A stretch of DNA of 64,000 nt, taken from contig NC_057006.1 of the NCBI RefSeq assembly GCF_000002595.2, positions 4,487,633-4,551,632 of the forward strand, read 5' to 3'. Positions 11,801 to 24,132 of this stretch are shown one piece after another. Positions within the stretch are counted from its first letter, which is position 1. Each line of letters opens with the position of its first letter. The DNA is from Chlamydomonas reinhardtii (lineage: Eukaryota; Chlorophyta; Chlorophyceae; Chlamydomonadales; Chlamydomonadaceae). A model generated the notes under the pieces. It worked only from the letters and a program-made list of their open reading frames with translations, had not been told where the DNA came from and did no database searches. The translations under genes were made by a program, and so were the position numbers.

Positions 11801-13802
11801 ACAAGTGCTGCGGGCGCCGCGGGCGCACAGGTGGCGGCGGTGGGGGGCGGCGTGCGCGTGACGGCGCCGGGTGTGAGTGTGGGGCCCACGGGCTGGCAGG
11901 TGCACTGTGTGGGCGGCGGGCGGCGCGGGCGGCCCTCGCACGACCTGGACCTTATGGTGTGCCACCCGGCGGTGGCCAGTGCGGAGCAGATGTCTCAGCT
12001 GTTCGAGGCGACCCTGGGGCACCTGATCGCATCAGGTGCGTGGCGCTCCGGCTGCTCGGCTGGGAGACCGAACGGGGGCATGTGTATACCATAACGTAGG
12101 TATGTGTATACATAAAGCGGAAATGAATGAAACGGCATTGGGGCGGGGGGAGGGAGCTGGGAGGCTGGCGCAGAACCCTTTTATGTCGCAATAATAAAGC
12201 GAACCCGCTGGGAGGGTGCTGTTAAGCAAAGCGTAATAATGGTAACTGGCGGGGTGCGTAAAGCGGCGGGCTTGTTACTCAGATAGCAACGGCATTACAG
12301 TTGTAAGGAAGTGATGACTGCTCTAACTCAAAGGTAAGTCGACGTTGCGAGCTGTGTACGCCATGCATCGTGGCGTAAGACGGACAATGCTTATAGAATT
12401 CCGCCAAGCCCCGGCTTACTGTTACTACGGAACGTCACGTTTTGAGGACGATACCCGTGGCATCACAGCGCTACACGCCCAACCCTGCACTCTTCTGCAC
12501 CCTCAACGCGCGTTGCCCCGCACTCGCCGTACAATCGCAGGCCGGATGCTGCCGCGCGAGGGCAACCTGACACGGGTGCAGGTGCGCGCCATGGCGGGCG
12601 TGCAGGCCAGGCTGCAGGCGGACCTAGCACGCAGCCGCATGTCGGATGACGCCGTGGCCAACCCGCGCAGCATCAACGACGGGTGCGTGTCGTGACTTGG
12701 GGGTCACGCGGGTTGGGCCTTGGGGCTGGGCCTCACGCACACACTGGTAGCGGGCGGTTTGTGGTAGCTCAGTAGCCCGCCCATCCTCGCCCTTGCACCG
12801 ACAATGGCGCCTGCCTGCCGCCGCTCGATCCCAGGAGACGCCGCTCGAACCACCTCCTGAGTCCTGAGTCTGTCTCTCCCCAGACGGTGCCACCTGCCTA
12901 CCTGTTCCCTCTCCCCCCTTGCGCATGCCACCACCCCCTTTCACCAACATTGCAACCATCACAACCAACGATGCAACCACCACCACCACCACCACCACCA
13001 CCACCACCACCACCACAGCAACCGACACTGCAGCCATCACCGCAACCCTGCCTCCAGGCTTGACCACGTGTTCGGCGTGTTCCGCACCGCCGCCGGCGCC
13101 CTCAAGCGACTGGACGTCATCTGCGTGCTGCGGCCCTGGCTGCCGCACGCGCTCGTGGGCTGGTGGGTGCCGCGGGCGTGGCACGGGCGCCCGACTGGGT
13201 GATGCCACCCCGCCGTGCACCCAGCCAGTCAGCAAGGGGCGGAGCGGGCGCGTGGTCGTTTTGCCAGAGGAGGCGGTTAGGCGCCAGCGCGCGTTCCCAA
13301 CGCAGATCTGCGAGTTTGCGACAAGCCACATGGCACACCTCTCGGCCCTCCCGCCGCCCCCTGTGGCGCAGGTCTGGCTCGACCCAGTTCCTGCGCTTCC
13401 TGGGCCAGTGGGCCAACAGCCGCGGCCTACATCGCAGCAACCACGCGTTGTATGACCGCCGGAGTGAGTGGGTTGCAAGGCGGGGCATGGGGTGGGGACC
13501 ACGCCGCCAATGCGCACAAGTCTGGCCGGCTTGATGGCACAGGGCAAGAGGTCGGGCCGGTGGCTGTGGGGCATTGGCTATGGTAGCTAGTGGTGGTGGT
13601 GGTGGCGGTTGATCACTGCAGCTGCAGCGGCTGGTGGTGTAGCCCATCTTGTTTGACTCCTCCTCCCCTGCGGCTGCCCTTCCTTGCCCACCCTCCGGCC
13701 TCCGCAGCCCTGAAACCGGTGGAGGGAATTGAGGACGAGGCGGACTTGTTTCGAGCGCTGGGGCTGCCGTATCGGCCTGCTGAGGACAGGCAATGCCCAT
13801 GA
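8850..13802 (+). CDS. POLL: Family X DNA polymerase with N-terminal BRCT domain (Pol lambda type)
   Basis: Ten exons: 8850-9146, 9319-9727, 9881-10143, 10442-10561, 10702-11300, 11509-12035, 12541-12682, 13058-13162, 13372-13463, 13708-13802. Phases agree throughout and give 882 residues. A BRCT-like domain spans about residues 70-175 (VTHLVLGGATL and LLDEAWLTQLISSRQLPP). The lyase/8-kDa part follows (GNAHITAGLRELKAYERAV). A helix-hairpin-helix LTKLPGVGPSLAK joins WYDAGIRSLAE. The palm has GGGRRGRPSHDLDL with the catalytic Asp-x-Asp near residue 706 and the third Asp in RLDVICV near 803. The end has the family blocks SGSTQFLRFL, SNHALYDRR and LFRALGLPYRPAEDR. Pol lambda fills short gaps in base excision and end-joining repair, and is the only family X enzyme in land plants. 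Ala and Pro-rich inserts lengthen it relative to human Pol lambda (575). Pol mu or TdT-like naming cannot be excluded. Confidence 0.93.
11464..11503 (+). repeat. Intron 3'-end motif, copy in polymerase intron 5
   Basis: Contains CTAATCATGATTGTAA preceded by a pyrimidine-rich TACCATTTCTTT and followed by a C run. It ends five bases before the acceptor at 11508. It belongs to the recurrent motif family described under findings. Confidence 0.7.
12976..13017 (+). repeat. (CCA)n microsatellite in polymerase intron 7
   Basis: About 14 uninterrupted ACC/CCA triplets upstream of the exon 8 acceptor at 13057. It is intronic and not translated. Confidence 0.9.
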
Positions 13803-14363
13803 TGGCTACGCCCCCCCCCTCCTCGCCTCGCAGCACCTTGTGGCGTACGGTCACCAATGCTTGGCCAAGCGGCGCAAGGGGGGAGCTGGGAGCACAGCGA
13901 CGGCCTGGCTCGCAGCTTATCGCGCGAATATGTCAGTCGCGAGCAATCGAGTTTTTGGCATTGCGGGCCGTAAAAAAGCGCGAGGTACGAAGATGCAAAC
14001 TGGGGCGTGCCCTGTCTGACGGCATTTGTTCGTAGACATCAACGCTTGATCAAAGAAAACTCATTTGCATCGACACTGTCAAGCTGTCTGCTAGCGAGTC
14101 TCACATCGGATGAGACGCACCCAAACTCAACGCTCTGACTTCTAGTCTCACCCTGCTTTAGTAGGTGAGGTTTTACACCCATACCGTCGGCAGCTGTTGA
14201 AGGCGTTGCAAGTCGAGTCCCGGCACACCGCGTTTCTCCTCAGTTGTGCTAAGCTTGCTGGTGTACTCGCACTAAGACCTGTCAGCTACATAGTATGCTG
14301 CGGCAATAGCTGGTGAATCAAGGACGGTGCGTGGCGCAGTACTTTCTGATTCCCCACATAACG
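13803..14363 (+). other. Gap between polymerase and bZIP genes
   Basis: It holds the polymerase 3' UTR and the bZIP 5' region. No TGTAA was found on the plus strand. A short imperfect hairpin (CTCACC paired with GGTGAG) lies near 14150-14172. No gene is seen. Confidence 0.5.
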
Positions 14364-17300
14364 ATGGCCCAAGAGGGGCTGGATATGTCGACACATGGAA
14401 GCAAGCTTGGTCGACTCATGGACCGGGTAGATAGCGCTGGGTGCGAGAGTTTCCACGTGCTGCCAGCACTCTCATCGCCGCTCATCCGGCACGTTTCCTC
14501 GCCAGCTGCGTTTCTACTGGTGGCATCCGAATCAAATGTAGCCTTGCCTGGCTGTGATCGCTCGGGCCCATCGTCATTCGCCCATATTCGGCACTACAAT
14601 GCCCAGAAGACAAAACCCTCGCCTCAGCTGCCGGGACTGCTGGGATTGTCCACCAGCCAACGTGCGGCCAGTAGTGACCTGCCTCCGCAATCGTGGCTGC
14701 TTGACGGCCCGGCGGGCGCCCCCAGCGCGCCGTTGCCGCCGCGCTCTGGCGCGGCTGTTTCCGCTGCTGCCCCCGCCGGCTCCCGGAGCCAACCCCAGCC
14801 ACTCCACACACACCAATTCGTGTTTCAAGGCGAGCCCGGCTCCCCCGCTACTTCAGAGGAACGCTGCTTCCTGGCTGCGAGTGCCAATGTGCACAGCGGC
14901 AGCGGCGCAGGCAGAAACGTTATTCTTGCAGCAGCCGGCACCCGCGCGGCGCCAATGGCCTGGTTTCGTGTCAACACCGCAGTCGCGGCAGCCAACGTCT
15001 CCTCCGCCTGCTCATCAACGGGCGCCCTGCCCTTCACCATCACCACCACCGCCACCACGCTCGCGCCGCCCGGAGACGTGAACACAGACGAGATGGTGGA
15101 GGAGTTGTTCCGAGAGCACGAGCAGGAGGCGGCGGCGGCGCTGCAGAGGCAGCAGCGGCAGATGCAGCAGGCAGCGGCCAACCTGCGCTCCGCACTCACC
15201 CAGCTGCCGCTGCAACAGCAGCATCACCCAGGGAACCATCGACAGGAACAACAGCAGCAGCAGCAGCAGCAGCGGGCGCGCCGGTCCGCCTCGGGCGCCG
15301 TCGACGACTGCTTTGGCGGCGTGCTGGCGCTGGCCGGGATGCAGTCCGCCGCGGCTGGTGCCGGCGCCGCCACCAACGCGGTCGCTTCGGGCGGCGTATG
15401 CAGCAGCGGCTGGTCTTGGATGAGCCCTGCGGCCGATGACGGCACCGCCACTTACAACAGCAACAGCAGCAACCTGTCGTCACTGCTGGGGCCGGCCAGC
15501 GGTACCTTTGCTGGCGGTGGCGGCGCGGGCCCCAACAGCGCCGGCGCGCTGACGCTGCAGTTTGACATCACGCGCCTCGCGCTGTCTGGCGGCGGCGGCA
15601 GCGGCGGCGGCGGCGGCGGCGGCGGCTCGGGCCCCGGCACTCGCCCCGCCTCCGCGCCCGACATGCCCCTGCCGGTGTGGAGCCCTCGCGCGGCGGCGCA
15701 GGCTCAGCCGTGCGTCGCATCGGCGTCGCATGCGACGTGGGCAGATGCCGACAATGACGATGTTGACCTGACGGCGGGTGGTGCGACGCTGGATGAGCCA
15801 ACACTGGCGCCCGCGACGCTTTGTGCGCTGATCGCGGAGGTCGGCGGCGGCAGCTCCGACGCCGGCGGCGCCGCCGATGTGGGCAGCTGTAATGCCGGCG
15901 GCGGCGGCATGTTGGTGCTCGACACGGAGCACGCCGGCGGCGCGGGCGCGGCGGCGGGTGCCGGCGGAGGCGGGGTTGTCGGGCCTAACATGGCAAGCGT
16001 GACCCTGGCCGGCGCTGGTGGCGCGCCTGTTGCACCCGTCACACGCGACTTGGGGGACGTGCCCTCAATTCTTGCACCGAGTGGCTCCCACGCCGCCTTC
16101 ATTTCTCCAAAATTTACCACAGCGGTGGCGCCCGCTGCCGCAGCCTCGCCGCCATTCGCTGAGCGCCGCATCGCGCGCGGCAGTAGCAGCGGACCTGCGA
16201 CCGCGCCGGTAGCCTTCGCAGCAGCTTACCAAGGCCTTTCCAACGCGGCGCCCAGCCGTGATGACAATAATAGCAACCTTGCCGATGCGGCCGCGGCGGC
16301 CGGGGGCGTTGACGCTATGGATGTTGACTTCGGTGGTCGCGCCACACGTGCCCGCACCTGCTTACGGGGCGCGGCACAGGCGGTGGCGCTGCCGCCACTG
16401 CTGTCTCCTCGCCCCGACAGCGGCTGCCTGCCAGGCACGGCGCTTGCTGCCGCTGCAGCCAAGCCCGCCGCCTCAGCTGCCGCAGCCGCAGGCGGCAGCA
16501 CCGCGCCGGCGCCAGCCCTCTCGAGTGGAAGCGGCAGCGGCAGGGGCAGTGGCAGCAGGGGTGCCAACGGCTGCCAGTTGGGCTTCGTTGCCGCCGCCGC
16601 CGCTGCCGCCGCACTGCCAGCTGCTGTAGTCAAGCTGGAGGGGGACGCGGCCGGCGGCTCTGGCGTTGTGGGCTGGGCCCGTGGCGCCGCCGCAGCCTTG
16701 GGCGTCAAAGCTGATGAGGGGCTCGTGAAGGCCGAAGGGCTGGTTGCGGACTTGACGGCCGGCAAGGGCAATGGTGGTGAGGGCGACGACGACGTCGAGC
16801 TGAACACGCTGCTGGCTGCGCGCTTCAAGCGCCGGCCGGGCCGCGTGCCCAAGGTGTTCGCCAAGCTGGGGCCTATCGCCGACCTCGCAAAGAGTGAGTG
16901 AAATGGTGGACAAACGCGCGCGTCTTTTGCAAACATTATGTATGGCGTATGGTTTGCATGGCCAGGCCGCGTGCCGCGGATGTACGGCCTGCTCGGCGCT
17001 CGACGGGTCGTGCTATGCAACCCAGCGGCAGCCTTATTAACCGGCGGTGACCTCACAGTTTACTTCTCATGCCTGCCCTGCCCTGCTGCTGCCGTATGCA
17101 GACGCCGCCGCGGGCAAGGTGCAGCTGCCCAAGGAGCAGCTTCGGGAGCTCGTGGTGACGGTGGAGAGCAGTCTGGCCCAGGCGCACACGGAAGCCAAGG
17201 CACGTTTCCGGGGCGGCGTGCTGTGCTGTGCTGTGCTGTCAGAGGGGTTCCAGTGCCTATGAAGAGACTGCAGTTTAGTGAACACCGGGCATTGCGCAAA

Positions 17301-17875
17301 GCTTCAAAGCTGCTGGCAAAGTTCTAATCCACTAGGAAGGACAGACACGCAATAAGGCGTGTCAAAGTTCTAATCCACTAGGAAGGACAGACACGCAATA
17401 AGGCGTGTGGGGTCGCTCGTGTGTGTGTGCGCGCGTGTGTGTTTGCATGTGTGCAGGAAGACTGCCGCGCCCGCAACCGCGTGGCGCAGCAGCGCTTCCG
17501 CAGTCGCCAGAGGGTAGGTGCGTGTGTGCATGTGTGCCTGATCTACCGTGATCTAAACATGTTTGCATGCGTCTGTAAATGCGTGCCAGCTGCTTGCAAG
17601 CTGTGTGCTTTCTTTTCTACATGATGTGTGCGTTACTTGCAGTTTCAGGTCGCTGAGTGCGTGGCCACGCCCATAACGCAAACATATTGTATCCTTATCC
17701 GACTCATGTTGCTGTGTCTTTGGGCGGCTGTCCGCAGGAGGCGATTGCGGCACTGCAGTCCAAGGTGGAGGAGCAGGAGCAAATTATTGCGGAGCTACAA
17801 AACCGCATCAAGCTGCACGAACAACAGAAGCAGCAACGTGCGGGCCTGCTGGCGGAGCAGCAACAGCAACAGTAA
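14364..17875 (+). CDS. bZIP transcription factor with long low-complexity N-terminus
   Basis: Four exons: 14364-16893, 17102-17217, 17457-17513, 17738-17875, giving about 946 residues. ATG 14364 is chosen; the open frame also extends a little upstream without an ATG. The DNA-binding basic region is ARNRVAQQRFRSRQR, fitting N-x7-R, and the first zipper leucine is exactly ten residues after that Arg. Heptad positions continue L, Q, L, H through VEEQEQIIAELQNRIKLHEQ, then a poly-Gln end. The N-terminal 840 residues are Ala, Gly and Ser rich with Gln tracts. A conserved-looking block, ELNTLLAARFKRRPGRVPKV, precedes the bZIP. The NRVAQQRFR core resembles AP-1/Yap-like bZIPs common in chlorophytes. 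It should act in the nucleus as a dimer; the target is unknown. The donor at 17218 (GTGCTG) is weak, so the few residues before the basic region are uncertain. Confidence 0.85.
17317..17408 (+). repeat. Perfect 46-bp tandem duplication in bZIP intron 2
   Basis: Two abutting copies (17317-17362 and 17363-17408), each beginning CAAAGTTCTAATCCACTAGG. They look identical by eye. The repeat lies about 50 bases before the exon encoding the basic region. Confidence 0.9.
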
Positions 17876-18531
17876 CAGCAGCAACAGCAGCGCTAGGGCT
17901 GTCATAAGCAGCTGCAGGTGCGGCAGCGGTGGCGGCGGCGGGGGCAGGGGTCGTAGCACTGTTTGCAGCGTCGACGATTTCCGGAACGAACGATGACGCC
18001 GGTTGTAGAGGCGGGTTCGTGGTGATGTGGGAAAGCCATTGTGTACGGATGGGAACGTGCAGACCCCTGCTGTACCAATGCGGCAAGTCGCGCAACCTCG
18101 AACGTCAGCTGGGGCATTCTTTGTTTGGAATGATTACAATTGCAGCCGTTGCAGACTATTCATCTTCGAACGCATGCTTTCGGCGGGACAAGCGGCGGGT
18201 GTGATCAATGGGGTTCTTCCTCCAGCCGGCCGGATAGGATATTGAACGGCGCGCGGTCGCACTTTTTGCTGACACGCCGCATCAGATAAGCATGTGTGCA
18301 TACTTGAGGTGACAGCTGTGCTGCGGCAGGCCCCACCATTACGGGGCATGTTCCGAGTGGCCTCACCAGAAAGGGCAAGTCGCATTTATCTAATTGCAAG
18401 GACTCATGATAACAATCAGGGCAAGGGAAAAGTGGGCTGAGCTAAATAAGGAAAAGCCGCGTGCTGCTGCGGCCGTGTGCTAAAGTTTTGGTGATTCATA
18501 GAGCAGGGCTGGTCAATAGCCCAAGTATTTC

Positions 18532-18536
18532 TGTAA
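18532..18536 (+). terminator. TGTAA polyadenylation signal downstream of the bZIP gene
   Basis: First plus-strand TGTAA after the bZIP stop, 657 bases downstream. A later one is at 20241-20245. Confidence 0.35.
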
Positions 18537-20612
18537 GCCCCGGGGAAGCACCTCCGCAACAGAGCTCCTTGTGGCGCCGGCGGAAGATCTGGGTATTGTG
18601 GGGATAGTGGTGACAGGATGCGCGCACAGTTGGCACCCGGGGTCCGGGCGGCCACAATGCGAGCTTGTTCAACGAGTGTTGCCTCCGTGTGTAGAGGAGC
18701 GGCGGAGTGGTCGCGGCCATGCTACCGGGACCCTGTGCGGCTTCAGGCTGTAGCGCTTGGCTGCCGTAGTTGTTTGTGCATTTTGCTTAGGGTGTATTGC
18801 TTAGTAATGTTAGTATCTATGCTTGGATACTGTCCGGGGCTGAGACTTGCCCTTCCAAAGCTAGCGTCACGGGGGTGCCGTGTGAGTGCTGTGTTCCGGA
18901 CACACGCGTGTTCGTTCACTTCCCTGCTCTGCGCGTTTGCTATGGAACTGGTGCGTGTGCCGCGTGCTTGTTGCGGTGGGCTCTTGTGTGCGCCTTTCGG
19001 TGTTAGTAAACACGAAGATGGGAAACGGCGCCTTTCGGTGTGCGTGTCACAAGGCCGCCTCGGTGATTTCTGCGCCGGTGAGACCACTGGCGATATTTTC
19101 GGACTGGGACGTGCATGATCGCCGCTCGGAGCATGTGGCCGCTTGGCGTATCAATACGTCCGAGGGCGCGGACGCTGCGCGGACGCTGGGTTGTTTCTTT
19201 TTAAGCCATCATTCATCAACTTAAAATGCCGCTTACCTCGTAAGCAGCTTGCAAGGCAGGCTTGTTAATCCTGATGACCAATACGCTCAAAGATGCATTT
19301 TGCAACCAACTGCATGAGTTGTGTGCTGGGGGAGATAATAACACGCTGGTGTTAAAAGGGATCTACGGGTCAGTGCGTGGAGGATACGGGTGATGTGCGT
19401 GCCGTGCCAGTTTCACTGCCGGCGGAGGGTTTCAGTGCCTGTGTGCTGCTACCAACTGCTTTTGGGGATTTTAATCCTGAATAACAACAAGGTATCGAAT
19501 ACCGTGTTGCTACGCTGCAGCTCTAGACGTGCAGGGGAAAGAGCAAGGGATTGGGTATGTATGATGGAGGAAGGCGCTGCGGGGGTTGCCAACCGGGCGT
19601 GTGTCGGACCTGCGGCCGCAGGAACCCAGAGGGCTGGACACACGTCTGTGCGGTGGGCACACGTATGGGGCGAGGCAAATAGCGCAAAGGGTTAGCCGCT
19701 AGCGCTTTGCCTAATTTTCGAATTGTTCCAACCTATATTTGCTCAACGGATGCTGTGGAGTACGGTACATGGACTGCGCGTACCCGAAGGAAGGATTGGA
19801 GCCGTTCAACCTCTCAACCTGCAAGTCATCCAGCACCAGGTGGGCAGACGGAATGTGGCGGGGGCGCGGAGGGTGAGCGCGTGGCGCATCTTCTCAGGCT
19901 GCTCCTGTGCGTGCGGTGTTTGGCCTTTGTTGGTAATATTTGTGTGAGGTCTGGATCAGGTTGTGGGCAGCCAGACGGCTGTTGGGCCGCCAACTGCCCT
20001 CGCCCAGGAGCCTGCTGACGGCCAGGCTGTCAGCTGAGGGCCCGTGCTATCCCCGGTGTCAGCAGCTGCTGCTGGGCAGCTGCTGCTGTGGGGAATCGGC
20101 ACACCGTCCGGCACGGTTGTGTCGTGCGTTGTAGGTGGCCGTAGTAGTTGTGTGGATGTGGATATGGCTCTGACGCCTAGTTACCGTTCAGTGCTGCGCG
20201 CGAGTAGTGCGGGCGAGTATTGCGTGTGAGCGCTTGTGGTTGTAAGGGCAGTGCCGTTACCGCTGCAAAAGAAGGAGCACTTGGAGCACGTGATAAAGAA
20301 GGCCAGGGCTGCGGGTACAAGACGCTCACAGACACCATAGCGCACGGGGGGGCGAGGGCGGGGGGGGGGGGCGGAGCACGGCAGTCGGGATGGGAACCCG
20401 TGGGGGCGTTGGGGCAACATGCAGACCGCTCAACGGGTGGTGATGAATAGATTCAGCCTTGCCGTAGCAAACTTTGCTTACATTCTTGACGAATACACCG
20501 ATACATTGCAAGGCCTGAGCAAAACGCCTGCTTGCCTGAAGTTCAGTTGGTGTGTGGGCTTGCACTGTTGCAGTGGTCACTTTTACCAAGCCGCTAAGAC
20601 CCAGCACATAAA
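18537..20612. other. Intergenic region of about 2 kb
   Basis: No protein family is recognised on either strand. The longest open frames (for example 18618-19118) lack family motifs and look like chance. A 14-base string GCGCCTTTCGGTGT occurs twice near 18990 and 19028. A G-run cluster lies near 20347-20375. The region may be a long 3' UTR of the bZIP gene plus the promoter of the fibrillin gene. Confidence 0.4.
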
Positions 20613-23600
20613 ATGGCAATGCGCGGTCAACTCAAAACGCCGATTGCCTCTGGCTCGCGGCCTGGGAGGCAATTTCGAGTGGTCCTCGCGCGCGCGGCCA
20701 CAGCGCGGGCGCCGGCTGTAAAGGCTGGCGCGAAGCAATTATCTGTGCGTGAAGTGAGTTACAAAGCGGCTCGCACGACCACACAAAGCAGGTGCAAGCG
20801 AACGGCCTTCGCCGATTTCCTTTCCCACTCCCAGTCGGTGGCACCATCGCCACGGCGCCTATCATCACAACGGCATGAAATTTGCATGCTTGGCTTGGTA
20901 CGCGCGCCAACCCAGTGGACTAAATTATCGGACCCCGCCAGCCCTCCCTTGCCTGCCAACAGCCCGTCCCTTCCCTCCACTTGCAGCGAGCGCTGGCCGA
21001 GCAGGCGGTGCTGTCAGCGCTGGCGAGCGCTCGCGGCCGCGGCAAGGAGGGTCTGAGCGAGGAGCAGCTGGAGCAGCTCAACAGGTGGGCGCGGGGCGGG
21101 CGGGGGGCGACGGGGTAAGGAGGGTCTGAGCGAGGAGCAGCTGGAGCAGCTCAACAGGTGGGCGCGGGGCGGGCGGGGGGCGACGGGGTAAGACGGAGAA
21201 GGGAAGTGGAGGCGGAGGAGGGGTGCCGCCTTGCCCCAGACGCCTTGCTACCTGCAACTAGGCGCTTGCCGGACTTGCGCTTGCCTGAACGCACTTGCGC
21301 ATACACACACGCACACACGCACCCTGTGCCCGCACCCATACATACTTGCGCGCGCGCACACACTCACACACGCATACACACAGCACCGACAGTCAGTCGC
21401 ACACACACTCAACCCGTGTATTCAGTGCGGTGGAGGCTCTTGAGGCGGACGGCGGTGTGGCCGACCCCACCACCCTGCCCGCGCTGGACGGCCGCTGGCG
21501 CCTGCTCTACACCTCCCGCCCCGGGTCCGCCTCGCCCATCCAGCGCACCTTCACGGGTGAGCAGTACTGGGCAGCAGGCGGGCCAGGTGCAAGGCCAGGG
21601 CCTCGGATGGATCACGGCCGCAGCCTAATGGTGCTGGCGCCCGTGCATGCCCCCACAGGGTATTGCCTGTGCTGCCGTACGTGTGCCGTACGTGTGCCGT
21701 ACGTGCGCCTACGCCCCACGTGTGCGTAACTGACGTGTGGGTCTGCCACGCAGGTGTGGACTCGTTCAGCATCTTCCAGGAGGTGTTGTTGACGCAGGAG
21801 GGCGGCGGCGAGGACGGCCAGGAGGGCGGGCCGCGTGTGAACAATGTGGTGGAGTTTGGGGCGCTGGGATTTCTCAAGGTGCGTGTGCGCGTGTGTGTGT
21901 ATATGTGTACGTGTGTATGTGCGTGTGTTTGGGGGGAGTTGTTTGCACCATCCCATCATAAATTACTATAAGCAGCAGATCAGGAGATGCATGCGCAAAA
22001 GGGCGAAGGAGAGCGCGGGGTGCGCAGGGTAGGGGGTGCAGGTCACTCGCTTCGAATCCCCGCTTTACCGAGACCCCCCCCCCACACACGTTTGCTTTTA
22101 CATTCTAATGCACAGTGTCGACCCTTTCCCTTGTGCTTTCCTAACATGCACACACACGCGCACACACGTACGTATGCGTACACAGGTGGAGGCCCAAGCC
22201 AGCACGGACGGCCGACCGCTGCCTGGCTTCACGCCGCGGCAGGGTGAGGGTCTGCCGCTGTTTGGCAAGTCCAACAACTACCCCGCCGCTCGGCCCAACA
22301 TGCGCATTGACTTCCAGGTGGGGTGGGGGGGGGGGCGGGATAACGGGCCCGAGCCCAACGAATACCCGAACCTTGGGGAGTGATGCATGGCGGGTTCGAG
22401 GCGTGAGACAAACCAGAAGCCACATGTGGGTTTTTCGGGTCTGGCGCAGAAGGGAGAAAGGAGAGAGGAGAGGGGCTGTAGGGAGGCAGTGAGGGACCGA
22501 GGGAGCAGCTTTTACACACACAAACATACCGGTATGCAGCCTGCTGCCCCTTTACAGGGGCTTTCTCGCGCTCTGCCTCTCTCTCACAAACTCCTCCTAC
22601 ATCCGCCCCTTCCCATTCCGCAGTTTGACCGCGCCGCCTTCAACTTCCGCTTCCTGCCCTTCACCATCCCCTACCCCGTGCCCTTCCGCATCCTGGGTGA
22701 CGAGCGCAAGGTGGGTTGTGCGGCCCTGTGCCGCCCCGTACACGTATACACACACGCTTACACTGCCCTGCTTGTTTGCTGCCCTTGGACACGCAGGGCT
22801 GGATCGACGTGACGTACATGAACTCTGACTCCACGTTCCGCCTCAGCCGCGGCAACAAGGGCACACTGTTCGTGCTGGCCAAGGTGGGCAGCGCCGCGGG
22901 GGAGGCGGCAGGGATGACGCTGGTCTTAGCTCGAGGGGCGAGGGGCGAGGGGCGAGGGGCCACCTGAAGGGCCTGTCCTACCACCATGCGGCGGCGCTCG
23001 GCGGCGCTCGGCAGCGCTCGGCAGCGCCGCCTAGCCTCGCCACTACTCCGCACCGCTCTACCCATGTCACGCCGCCCTCATACATGCCCACCCTCACTCA
23101 CACACGCCCCTCCCCCCACCTCCACAGGACGTGCCCATCAAGCAGCGGTTGATGGACGCAATTGCCGCCGCCGATGACGAGATGGTGGGGAGATGGCGGG
23201 GGGGAGAGGGAGCAGGGATGCTGCACGACCGGTAGTGTTGCGTGCCGCCGCAAGATGCCACATAACCCCACGGCCGTGGGCGCCCCGGGATACAGCCGCA
23301 GGCCACAGCCACCCACCTCCCACCCCTACCTCCCACCCATCTCCCACCTTGCACCTGCCATCCCTACCTCCCACCTCCCGCCTCTCCAGGTGATGTCTCT
23401 GGTGTCCCTGCTGGAGCAGGACTGCCCCACCCCGGCGCCCGCGCGCAGCCCCCTGGCCAGCGGCAACTGGCGGCTGGTGTGGAGCCAACAGGCGGAGAGC
23501 GCGTCGGCACTGCAGAAGTGGGGCAGCAAGCAGGCGGAGAGCTTCCAGGTATGCGCGCGTTTGCTGGCAACGAAAACGCAACGCGACCAGTGTGTGGTAG

Positions 23601-24050
23601 GGAGCACAAGGCAAAGAGTATGTGTTTGTATTTGTGCGTGTGTGCCCCGTGAGTGCGTGTAGCCCGCCCCGTCAGTGGGTGGGGCCGGAAGGAGCAGCGG
23701 CCAGGGTGCCGGGACCGGCAGCGAATAAGAGCGGCTGACTGGAGGAGGGCCGGCGGAGCGGCTGATGGTGCCACATGCACGCAATCGCTTCTGTGTGCGG
23801 GGCATCCTGCACGACACCCTGCTCAACCCGCAGATTTTGTAATGTTTCTGACAAACGCCGTCCACGTGTCTCGTGCTCGCACAGGTGATTGATGCCGAGG
23901 CCGGCACCGCCGCCAACATCGTCAAGCTGGGCGGCTGGGGCGAGGTGCGCGCCAACGCCGGTGTGGAGGCCGCTAGCGACACACGCACCGGCGTGGACAT
24001 CACCGACGCGGCGGTGAGCGACAGGGTGCCGCTGGCTGCTGGCTGACTGG

Positions 24051-24132
<82 letters not shown>

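Noticed and set aside
14200-14235. tRNA-like 3' part (AAGTCGAGTCCCGG)
   Set aside because: No matching A box, anticodon arm or acceptor stem could be built.
16226-17056. Minus-strand open frame across the bZIP N-terminus
   Set aside because: Low-complexity mirror of the bZIP coding strand, with no motif and no plausible splice context.
22040-22070. B-box-like CTTCGAATCCCC in fibrillin intron 4
   Set aside because: No upstream A box or cloverleaf; a single short match in a long intron is expected by chance.
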